Assembly: GCA_022844575.1 (NCBI GenBank)
Contig: JALHLL010000093.1
Location: 1-12,376, forward strand
From: a bacterium
Lineage (GTDB): Bacteria > Bacteroidota > Ignavibacteria > Kapaibacteriales > UBA961
Length of the DNA stretch: 12,376 bases
Direction of reading: 5' to 3'
The notes beneath the pieces were generated by a model that had not been told where the DNA came from, searched no databases, and saw only the letters and a program-made list of their open reading frames with translations. Numbering within the stretch: position 1 is the first letter of the stretch; every line of letters begins with the position of its first letter. Positions 6,801-12,376 of the stretch are shown piece after piece. A program made the translations under genes and the position numbers.

Positions 6801-7686
6801 ATCAACAGGTGAAGTAATTGGTGAAGGTAGTGGCTTAGAGAGTAATTTTCTTTACAAACACAATTACACTTTAACAAAAGGTTGTTATGAATTCAGACTT
6901 ACAAACAGAGAAGATTATGGATTAGATCTATGGTTTGTACGCCAACAACTTGGTACAGGGTACTTAAGAATGCTATCAAATGGAAAAAGTGTACAGTCTT
7001 TTAATCCGGATTTCGGAAGAGATATTTTCTTACAATTTGTCGTAGGCGATAAACCGACAATTAAATCGGCTATCAATATCGAGACTATGGATTTCGGTAA
7101 TGTACCGATGAATGTGAAAAAAGAACTTATTTACAAAATAACACCGGCGAATGAATCCGGCTTAATTGTAAAAGGCGTTAGTGTTTCATCATTAAGAAAG
7201 TTCTATTCAGTATCGAAAGTAGTTCCCGAAATAACAAGCGAAGGTACGGTGTTAGCATTAGGTGATACGATGACGATAACCGTTGCATTTAACGGAGATC
7301 GTGATGGTAAACATAATGGTACTCTTGCTATAGATAGTGATGACGATCTTACACCTACCTATACTGTTCCTATGACAGCATCAATAGGTACTACATCGGC
7401 TGAAGAACAAGAACTGACAAAAGATGATTTGATTTTGGATATTGTACCGAATCCTAATGATGGTAATGGTACTATTACTTTCGGGAATGCAAGTGGGTAT
7501 TCCTCCACCCTTTCCGTTATCCTTACTGATTTGCTCGGCAATGAAATGAATGTTTTGGCTCATGAGGAGCTTGGAGGCACAACGCAAACAATCTCCATTC
7601 CTAATGATTTGCCAAGCGGAACATATAATATTGTATTGAAAGCAATGAATACTTCTCTTGTAAAGCAGTTTATCATTCTCAAATAA
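3817..7686 (+). CDS. T9SS-secreted PNGase F-like amidase with a split catalytic domain and LamG-like insertion
   Basis: 1289 residues, related to peptide-N4-(N-acetyl-glucosaminyl)asparagine amidase F, which cleaves N-glycans from Asn. The signal peptide ends near A27. The first PNGase F strands follow (FKFPP at 50-54, then Cys70, Cys81 and CGEWD at 81-85), with Asp85 aligning to catalytic Asp60. About 550 residues are then inserted: a beta-sandwich module common in Bacteroidota surface proteins (about 160-275, ending PLIWDGKSALIFD) and a LamG/jelly-roll domain (about 298-460). The PNGase fold resumes at NYEIWRYITPYGIG (636-648). The C-terminal eight-stranded half carries NCAEFC (754-759; Glu757 aligns to Glu206), Cys780 and DRAGWCPG (795-802). 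All three PNGase F disulfides (70/81, 755/759, 780/800) can form. The Glu118 equivalent is not evident. CARDB-like (about 865-965), uncharacterised beta-rich (about 965-1080) and HYDIN-like (about 1085-1190) regions precede the T9SS type A sorting domain (about 1203-1289: IVPNPNDG, LPSGTYNIVLK, final KQFIILK). It is expected outside the cell or on its surface. Fold assignment is firm; the substrate is unknown. Confidence 0.93.
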   Translation: MRHPIRIQNAALLLFLIFQAVTTTTLAQQRDTTWVQTFTFDSIHTREATFKFPPKGEKYEKVLMWYTLKCDPKTPWDKYNCGEWDYLTYTGIRDSSAQFDSTRLTYPNYRLSNGSSPDKFKYTSKNVPSYYKRAIQNAKPLALNNLTPYSLNKSFGQPYKYRVKAGQRVRFICTKATLTEMGLTEGKIDAFSLILGSGVNWASISGKPLYVGQAKMHIENDPVRSFPSQRTTYIPVLPAADSVQNFVANSTPLIWDGKSALIFDFDIDDKTDKTEISMHGYNALGALGIKGFDETNKALSFSRGDHVNVPASTFSPLTDEVTIAFWHNGGDAQPQNNNTFEARGANGERILNAHVPWGDKTVYWDAGNSSGYDRIQKAATDDAIKKQWNHWAFVKNAKTDSMKIYLNGVLWHSGADKQRNLGKITDFKIGSGVDGSFNGMIDEFSVFNRELGTQEIFELMQYPSTARFFGCLVHFSFNDANDTSIYTSYRYGNNQVVNATLFGMPRVIDADKTGLLFTETLDFLPVGGIVVQKSAPAIIAYRGSLPTIERESRIVTDTVSAKRINVIKYDNPTTGKIIKENSPNYPTVPTDTLTVYEGDIYSYTYDINGKKTDSTFIPAENEISKAEKVWFSSIVNYEIWRYITPYGIGLDLGPKGFRWVFDVTDYEPLLHNWVRLYAGNTQELLDLKFLFIKGTPPRDVIAINNLWGGDRSHGDIADDKAFTSMDMTLRPEAKNYRVKIRVSGHGFGDNQNTNCAEFCPKKHFVKVKNKTFEWLLWNECATNPVYPQGGTWTLDRAGWCPGAEVPTQDFELTPYVTPGETVSMDYGMEKYDARGAFGNYVVRSQLISYSAPYFATDASIEDIIQPNDWEFYSRMNPICHEPKIVIKNKGTNELTALSIEYGVKGGSKATYQWKGKLKFLETDTLLLPPITWGSLKGKQRFEVTIKNPNNATDENMLNNYGDVRFNAAPIFYSDLEIQLKTNNQAAEQYEWYLKKSTGEVIGEGSGLESNFLYKHNYTLTKGCYEFRLTNREDYGLDLWFVRQQLGTGYLRMLSNGKSVQSFNPDFGRDIFLQFVVGDKPTIKSAINIETMDFGNVPMNVKKELIYKITPANESGLIVKGVSVSSLRKFYSVSKVVPEITSEGTVLALGDTMTITVAFNGDRDGKHNGTLAIDSDDDLTPTYTVPMTASIGTTSAEEQELTKDDLILDIVPNPNDGNGTITFGNASGYSSTLSVILTDLLGNEMNVLAHEELGGTTQTISIPNDLPSGTYNIVLKAMNTSLVKQFIILK

Positions 7687-7700
7687 ATTTAAGAAAGCAC

Positions 7701-7733
7701 CCCCTCGCCTAATAATGGTGAGGGGATTTTTTT
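7701..7733 (+). terminator. Strong Rho-independent terminator abutting the pdxB start codon
   Basis: CCCCTCGCC (7701-7709) pairs with GGTGAGGGG (7717-7725) through nine base pairs including one G-U, with a 7-nt loop, followed by A and seven Ts (7727-7733). It starts 14 nt after the PNGase-like stop codon. The T-run ends immediately before the ATG of pdxB at 7734, and the 3' arm contains GAGGGG (7720-7725), the only SD-like sequence for pdxB, at 8-nt spacing. The same element could therefore end the upstream transcript and occlude pdxB translation in any read-through RNA. Confidence 0.9.
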
Positions 7734-8849
7734 ATGCGAGTTTTATACGACATTGATATTCCGATAATAGGTGAATATCTTTCCTTACATAACATCGAAT
7801 CCCAACCATTTGTCGGACGCAGTCTCACAAATGATTTTTTACGCTCGTACAAACCTGATGCTTTATTTATAAGATCGACAACAAAAGTAAATGAAACCTT
7901 ACTAGAGGGTGTAACGGTTTCTTTCATTGCAACTGCGACCTCGGGTACTGATCATATTGATGGAAGTTATACGAATAAAGAGGATATTATTACGGTTTCA
8001 GCTAAAGGCAGTAATGCAAATGCCGTTGCAGAATATATTATCTCCTCTCTTCTTGAATTATCGCATGAGCGGAATATCAATCTTAAACAAAAAAAAATTG
8101 GTATTATAGGGTATGGCAATGTAGGGCAAAGAGTAGCCGAATATGCAAAAGGGTTAGGATTATATGTTTTAGTAAATGACCCTCCGAGAAAAGAAAATGG
8201 CTGTATATTTAATCATGATAATGCTGATTTGAACGAACTACTATCAGAATCAGATATCATTACTTTTCATGTACCTTTTATTGACAAAGATAGTTTCGCA
8301 ACAAAACTCTTACTTAATGAAGAAAGAATCTTATTACTAAAACAAAATGCCATTATTATAAATGCCGCGCGCGGCAATGTGATTGATGAAGAGCGACTAC
8401 TTCAATCACAGAAGTCAAAAAACTTTACTTTTATTATAGATACATGGGCTAATGAACCACAGGTATCATTACCTTTCCTAAAACAATGTTACATCAACAC
8501 TCCGCATATAGCAGGTTATACTTTAAACTCAAAAAGGAATGCCGCTTACGCAGTATTATCGCAGTGGTTAAAATATCAGAATAAACAAGACAAAGAAATA
8601 CCCGATACACATTATGATATTAGTGAACCGGGAAAACGTATAGAATTAACTCCGCAGTCTGAGTATCTATTAAAAAACTCTGATGAGCTTTTACACAAGC
8701 TGAGAGCAACAAGGGAAATCATTAGCAAGTCCCAAAAATTTCGTAATTCCTTCCCTCGTGATCAAGATTTAGCTCCCCAATATTTCGACCAAATGCGAAA
8801 AGACTCGGTAGATAATGAAGAAACCCTTACCCCTATCGTAAAAGAATAA
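7734..8849 (+). CDS. pdxB: Erythronate-4-phosphate dehydrogenase
   Basis: NAD-dependent oxidation of 4-phosphoerythronate, the second step of the DXP-dependent pyridoxal 5'-phosphate route in the cytoplasm. The 371-residue protein matches E. coli PdxB (378 residues) from the first residue: MRVLYDIDIP, then FIRSTTKVNETLL and TATSGTDHID. The Rossmann motif is GYGNVG (126-131) followed by the adenine-ribose-binding end VLVNDPPR. The D-2-hydroxyacid dehydrogenase catalytic residues are Arg213 (in NAARGNVID), Glu241 (in WANEP) and His258 (in TPHIAGYT). The C-terminal roughly 90 residues correspond to the PdxB dimerisation domain, ending with FRNSFPRDQD-like sequence. Homology to the very N-terminus fixes the start at 7734 even though it touches the preceding terminator. 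Its 3' end converges on gmhA with 26 nt between stop codons and no obvious terminator hairpin there. Confidence 0.95.
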   Translation: MRVLYDIDIPIIGEYLSLHNIESQPFVGRSLTNDFLRSYKPDALFIRSTTKVNETLLEGVTVSFIATATSGTDHIDGSYTNKEDIITVSAKGSNANAVAEYIISSLLELSHERNINLKQKKIGIIGYGNVGQRVAEYAKGLGLYVLVNDPPRKENGCIFNHDNADLNELLSESDIITFHVPFIDKDSFATKLLLNEERILLLKQNAIIINAARGNVIDEERLLQSQKSKNFTFIIDTWANEPQVSLPFLKQCYINTPHIAGYTLNSKRNAAYAVLSQWLKYQNKQDKEIPDTHYDISEPGKRIELTPQSEYLLKNSDELLHKLRATREIISKSQKFRNSFPRDQDLAPQYFDQMRKDSVDNEETLTPIVKE

Positions 8850-8875
8850 ATTAAATATTCATATAATGGTTGTGT

Positions 8876-9445
8876 TTACCCGACGTTTCTCTCTATATAA
8901 TCAATAAGTGAATGAATAACCTTAATATGTATCTCTTGTGCTCTATCGGCATACTTGGAAAAAGGCGCACGAATTTCAACATCACAAAGTTCAGCCATTT
9001 TGCCACCATCTTTTCCTGTTAGACCTATAACTTTCATTCCCTTTTTTTGTGCAGCTTCGATTGCACGTAGTATATTCGGTGAATTACCGCTCGTGCTGAT
9101 GCCAAGTAAAACATCACCCTTATTCCCGACCCCTTCAATATATCGTGAGAAGATATATTCATACCCATAATCGTTCCCCACACATGCAATATGAGATGCA
9201 TCCGCAATGGCAATAGCAGGTAATGCACGACGATTATCGCGATAACGCCCCGTTAACTCTTCTGCAAAGTGCATAGCATCACACATGGATCCACCATTAC
9301 CGCAACTCAATACTTTTCCGCCATTTTTTATAGAATTAACGATAATTTTTCCTGCTTCTTCAATTGCAAAGAAATTGTTTTCATCCGATAAAAAGGTTTT
9401 TAATACTGATTCAGCCTGTTCAAAGTGTTCTTTTATCGTTTGCAT
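8876..9445 (-). CDS. gmhA: Phosphoheptose isomerase (sedoheptulose 7-phosphate isomerase)
   Basis: Converts sedoheptulose 7-phosphate to D-glycero-D-manno-heptose 7-phosphate, the first step towards the ADP-heptose used in LPS inner core; cytoplasmic tetramer. The 189-residue length and sequence match E. coli GmhA (192) almost end to end: SIS-domain phosphate-binding LSCGNGGSMCDAMHFAEELTG (46-66), GISTSGNSPN (115-124) and LTGKDGGKMA (142-151). Catalytic Glu63 and His178 align with E. coli Glu65 and His180. It lies 4 nt after the rlmD stop codon on the same strand with only a weak purine-rich SD, suggesting co-transcription and probably translational coupling with rlmD. DiaA-like SIS proteins are the usual confusion, but conservation of the GmhA catalytic pair and the ADRAQEIHIKVIH segment makes GmhA much more likely. 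Confidence 0.95.
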   Translation of the reverse strand: MQTIKEHFEQAESVLKTFLSDENNFFAIEEAGKIIVNSIKNGGKVLSCGNGGSMCDAMHFAEELTGRYRDNRRALPAIAIADASHIACVGNDYGYEYIFSRYIEGVGNKGDVLLGISTSGNSPNILRAIEAAQKKGMKVIGLTGKDGGKMAELCDVEIRAPFSKYADRAQEIHIKVIHSLIDYIERNVG

Positions 9446-9449
9446 ATTA

Positions 9450-10862
9450 TTATTTTCTTAATGTTAATAAAGCTATATTTTCTACATGATATGTATGAGG
9501 GAACATATCAACCGGTTGCAATGTTTGTACATCGTATTTTTCAAAAAGAATAGCACAATCTCTTGCTTGTGTAGCCGGATTACAACTTACATATACAATT
9601 TTAGGTACTTCAAGCTGTAATAAATGTCTCAAGAGCATTTCATGGATTCCCGCACGCGGAGGATCAAGAATAACAACATCGGGTTTTTCCAATGAACTTA
9701 ATTTTTCTATTGCCTTCTGTTTATGTAAGTCTTCATGGAAAAACTGTGCGTTTGTAATTCCATTTTGTGTTTTGTTTAATTCGGCATCCTTAATTGAACT
9801 TTCGGAAAGTTCAAAACCTATTATTTTTTTGCAGTGTTTTGATGCAGGTAATGTAATAGAACCCGCACCACAATAACAATCCCATACAATGTCTTCACTT
9901 TGTAATGAAGCCGTTTTAACGATTGCATCAATAAAGGGCTCTAATTGAACACCATTGGTCTGAAAGAAAGAAAATGGGGAAATTCTGAAAGCAATATCTT
10001 TAATAAATTCCGTAATAAAAGTATTTCCTGTGTACCATCGAATTTCACCAACGGCAACTCCTGATAAAGAATCGGTTACTGCCCATAATAATGAAGTTAA
10101 GGATGGAAAAATACTCTTGAATTCATCCTTAAACCATTGGATAAACGCATTATCACTCTCCTCTTTCGGTGATGAAGTAATAAGAGCAATCATAAATTCG
10201 GAACCATTCTGCGCCGTACGAATAATAAGGTTTCTTAGGAAACCCGTATGATGTCTCGCATGATGCGCAGTAACCCCAAGTTCCATCGCCTTATTTCTTA
10301 TTGTTTTCAGAACCGAACTTGTTCTGTCGTCGGCAAGATGACATTCCTCAATATCAAGTACTTTATCAAATCTGCCCGGTGCATGTAAGCCCAAAGCAAA
10401 GTCGCGAACAACTGTTTCATCATCCATTTCATTGGTTGTTAACCAACGCGATGCCCCGAAAGAAAACTCCATCTTATTTCTATAGTTGAACGTTTTGGGC
10501 GAAGGCATCGTTTCCATAACGTTTCCATATGGTATCTTACCTAAACGCTCGAAAGAATCTATTACATGATTCCTTTTCCACATAAGCTGGTCGTCATAAT
10601 TCAAGTGCTGCCATTTACATCCCCCGCAAGTACCAAAGTGCAGACACTTAGGTGAAACCCTTCTATCCGAAGGGTTAATCAATTCGATAATCTTTCCTTC
10701 GGCATACGATGACTTATTCTTATGAATCCGCACCCTTACTTTGTCGCCAGGTATTCCACCTTCAATAAAATGTACTTTGCCATCATATCGTGCAATCGAG
10801 ACCCCTTCAAACCCTATTGATTCTATCTGAAGTTCCATTTCGGGCATTTCTTTTTTTCTCAT
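9450..10862 (-). CDS. rlmD: 23S rRNA (uracil-C5) methyltransferase, RlmD/RumA family
   Basis: SAM-dependent methyltransferase forming 5-methyluridine in RNA; RumA/RlmD acts on U1939 of 23S rRNA. The 470 residues comprise an N-terminal TRAM domain (about 9-62), a [4Fe-4S] cluster set Cys73, Cys79, Cys82 and Cys174 in the RumA spacing, a central domain, and the Rossmann methyltransferase with WDCYCGAGSITLP (327-339), LDPPRAG (399-405), nucleophile Cys427 in VSCNPATQARD, and the catalytic-base motif HVEN with Glu461. Cluster and catalytic residues are intact. Whether the target is U1939 or U747 (RlmC), or another uridine as in RlmCD, cannot be decided from sequence alone. ATGs at codons 1, 6 and 9 are all possible starts; the first is retained because AAAGAAAG precedes it. 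It leads the rlmD-gmhA pair. Confidence 0.93.
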   Translation of the reverse strand: MRKKEMPEMELQIESIGFEGVSIARYDGKVHFIEGGIPGDKVRVRIHKNKSSYAEGKIIELINPSDRRVSPKCLHFGTCGGCKWQHLNYDDQLMWKRNHVIDSFERLGKIPYGNVMETMPSPKTFNYRNKMEFSFGASRWLTTNEMDDETVVRDFALGLHAPGRFDKVLDIEECHLADDRTSSVLKTIRNKAMELGVTAHHARHHTGFLRNLIIRTAQNGSEFMIALITSSPKEESDNAFIQWFKDEFKSIFPSLTSLLWAVTDSLSGVAVGEIRWYTGNTFITEFIKDIAFRISPFSFFQTNGVQLEPFIDAIVKTASLQSEDIVWDCYCGAGSITLPASKHCKKIIGFELSESSIKDAELNKTQNGITNAQFFHEDLHKQKAIEKLSSLEKPDVVILDPPRAGIHEMLLRHLLQLEVPKIVYVSCNPATQARDCAILFEKYDVQTLQPVDMFPHTYHVENIALLTLRK

Positions 10863-10940
10863 TTTCTTTCTTTTAGTAGTTATAGTCGGCGAAATTCGTA
10901 ATTTTCAGGATGGTGACGGCTATACTTACTGTTAACACTT
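10863..10940. promoter_or_regulatory. Divergent intergenic region between rlmD and the IgGFc-binding-domain gene
   Basis: This 78-bp gap must hold promoters for both directions. The best -10-like hexamers are TATAAC on the minus strand (10884-10879) for rlmD and TATACT on the plus strand (10921-10926) for the surface protein. Neither has a convincing -35 partner, and both would give leaders of only about 10 nt. No Shine-Dalgarno is seen before the plus-strand ATG. Confidence 0.3.
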
Positions 10941-12376
10941 ATGATGACCTCACTTTACCATCGCTGCTTTTACAGTGTAATGTTAACGTTACACATCGTC
11001 ATCTATTTAGTTGCCGGTTCACCTAATCTTCGTTCTCAAGAGCAGAACACTACTATTGGTCGCGAATTTTACGTTTCGTTTTTACCGAATTTCCATAATA
11101 ATATCAGAAACTCGGTCAGGAATATTAGAGATTCCTTGTATATCTTTTGTGCAGGTCCCCCTTCCACTTCCGTAATGATTCATTATAGAAATCGTGAGGG
11201 ATTTACCAACTCATCTGAACTTATAATACCCCAAAACGGTATGGCAAAGTTTGGTGTTCCATGGATAGATTATGAGCCACTGGGTTTTAATAATAGTGGC
11301 TTAAACTTTACACTTGGCGACAATGGCAGAAAGATACGACCCTATTTCCGTGTCGTTTCCGTCGAGGATATTTCCGTGTATGCTCTGAATCAAGCCATAA
11401 CAACAAGTGATGCCTCTATTATTTATCCTGTTACATCATTAGGTACTGATTATTATATATTAAGTTACCCCTCTGATGGTATTGTGGATGATGATACACT
11501 CGTATATCATAGCACCCCTTCACAAGCAATCGTTACCGCTACGGAGGATAATACGAAAATAACAATCACTACGAAAAGCGATTTGGTCAATCAATTTGAT
11601 TTTACAGGTAATTATGCGCGTTCGATTGAGGTAGTGTTAAACAAAGGTGAGTCCTATTTGTTACAGACTTTAATTGAACTTAAACGATTACAAAACGATA
11701 TATCAGGAACAAGAATACAAAGCTCCAAACCTGTAGCCGTTTTTGCAGGACATCAACGCTCACCTGCTCCGAGAGATGCAAAAGAAACGGGACTTTCACG
11801 TGATCACCTTTTCGAACAAGTTCCGCCCACAAATCAGTGGGGTTATTCTTTTCAACTCATCCCTTTTCCAAGCGGTATTATCCGATTTACTACATACAAT
11901 GTTTTTCGTATCATAGCATCTGAAGATTCTACTATAGTATATGCCAATGGATTGGTATTGGATACATTAATGAAAGGCGAGTTTCTTCAAGGTAATTTTT
12001 ATAACCCTCTCGGAATAACGAGTAATAAACCCGTTTTGGTAGCAATCATCAAGGCATCATCACAAAGTGATCGATACTCGGTAGGTACAGGCGACCCGTT
12101 ATTGCTTTATGTACCGCCACATGAGCAGTACCTGAAATCATATCTTGTTAGTAATATTCAGGCAATAGGAACGCAAGGCAGACCTGACGATATTACATAT
12201 ACGGAACAGTACATTAGCATTGTTACACCAAAAGCAGGATTACAAACTTTGCGCTTAGACGGTGCGCCTATTGATTCTGTATGGATAAAACCAATACCTA
12301 AGATTGACGAAAATGATATTTGTGATTATGTTTATGCAATCGTACCTGTTTTTGAAGGGACGCATACTTTACGCTC
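10941..12376 (+). CDS. IgGFc-binding-domain surface protein, N-terminal part, truncated by window edge
   Basis: A secreted protein whose first 478 codons are open to the right edge without a stop. After an ATG at 10941 (an adjacent ATG at 10944 and a later one at codon 14 are alternatives) comes a signal peptide with hydrophobic core VMLTLHIVIYLVAG (about 13-26), probably cleaved near residues 30-35. From GREFYVSFLPN (about 40-50) onward it matches the IgGFc-binding protein N-terminal domain. It shows the polar beta-rich pattern, SKPVAVFAGHQ (262-272) with conserved FAGH, and DHLFEQVPPTNQWG (288-301), the family's hallmark HL-x-EQ-x-P-x-x-x-WG segment. In Bacteroidota and relatives such proteins are usually large surface or T9SS-secreted proteins; the C-terminus that would show a sorting domain is outside the window. 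IgG binding is a historical family name and is not implied here. It is divergent from rlmD. Confidence 0.88.
   Translation, partial: MMTSLYHRCFYSVMLTLHIVIYLVAGSPNLRSQEQNTTIGREFYVSFLPNFHNNIRNSVRNIRDSLYIFCAGPPSTSVMIHYRNREGFTNSSELIIPQNGMAKFGVPWIDYEPLGFNNSGLNFTLGDNGRKIRPYFRVVSVEDISVYALNQAITTSDASIIYPVTSLGTDYYILSYPSDGIVDDDTLVYHSTPSQAIVTATEDNTKITITTKSDLVNQFDFTGNYARSIEVVLNKGESYLLQTLIELKRLQNDISGTRIQSSKPVAVFAGHQRSPAPRDAKETGLSRDHLFEQVPPTNQWGYSFQLIPFPSGIIRFTTYNVFRIIASEDSTIVYANGLVLDTLMKGEFLQGNFYNPLGITSNKPVLVAIIKASSQSDRYSVGTGDPLLLYVPPHEQYLKSYLVSNIQAIGTQGRPDDITYTEQYISIVTPKAGLQTLRLDGAPIDSVWIKPIPKIDENDICDYVYAIVPVFEGTHTLR

Noticed and set aside
8850..8875. Shared bidirectional terminator between the convergent pdxB and gmhA.
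   Set aside because: No hairpin with a U-tract could be drawn in the 26-nt gap; the ends may overlap as antisense transcripts instead.
10931..10992. Two GTTAAC palindromes flanking the start of the IgGFc-binding-domain gene.
   Set aside because: One lies inside the coding sequence and the shared core is only six to seven bases, which is common in AT-rich DNA.

Overview
The window looks like a chromosomal segment of an AT-rich, Gram-negative member of the FCB group (Bacteroidota, Chlorobiota, Ignavibacteria or Kapabacteria type). The evidence is a very large secreted protein ending in a type IX secretion (T9SS) C-terminal sorting domain, an IgGFc-binding-type surface protein, GmhA (heptose for LPS), and an outer-membrane/periplasm-style FKBP. 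Several genes carry clear GGAGG/AGGAG Shine-Dalgarno sites, which is less usual in classical Bacteroidia and mildly favours a Chlorobi/Ignavibacteria/Kapabacteria-like lineage. That placement is inference. No rRNA, tRNA, CRISPR array, insertion sequence or integrase was seen.

Left part, all on the minus strand (1-3647). Reading in the direction of transcription there are three units. The first is an FKBP-type peptidyl-prolyl isomerase lipoprotein with its own hairpin terminator. The second is a secreted two-domain protein with a degenerate OmpA-like C-terminus, also followed by a strong terminator. The third is a Tat-exported Mn-type superoxide dismutase followed after 6 nt by a RecB/AddA-type UvrD helicase that runs off the left edge of the window.

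Middle (3648-7733). A short divergent promoter region leads into a 1289-residue plus-strand gene. It encodes a secreted, PNGase F-related amidase whose N-terminal catalytic domain is split by an insertion of about 550 residues. The insertion holds a Bacteroidota-type beta-sandwich module and a LamG-like jelly roll. The protein ends in a CARDB-like region, a HYDIN/choice-of-anchor-like domain and a T9SS type A sorting domain. The catalytic Asp and Glu and all three PNGase F disulfide pairs are recognisable. This is the most interesting item in the window.

Right part (7734-12376). A textbook intrinsic terminator ends the PNGase unit, and its U-tract directly abuts the ATG of pdxB (PLP biosynthesis). 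pdxB converges on a minus-strand rlmD-gmhA pair (23S rRNA methyltransferase and phosphoheptose isomerase). Divergent from rlmD is the 5' part of an IgGFc-binding-domain surface protein that runs off the right edge.

No single dedicated multi-gene system is evident. The theme is envelope and secreted-protein biology (FKBP foldase, OmpA-like protein, exported SOD, T9SS-exported glycan amidase, surface adhesin-like protein, LPS heptose) interleaved with housekeeping genes. Every stretch of more than 300 bases is occupied by a gene.
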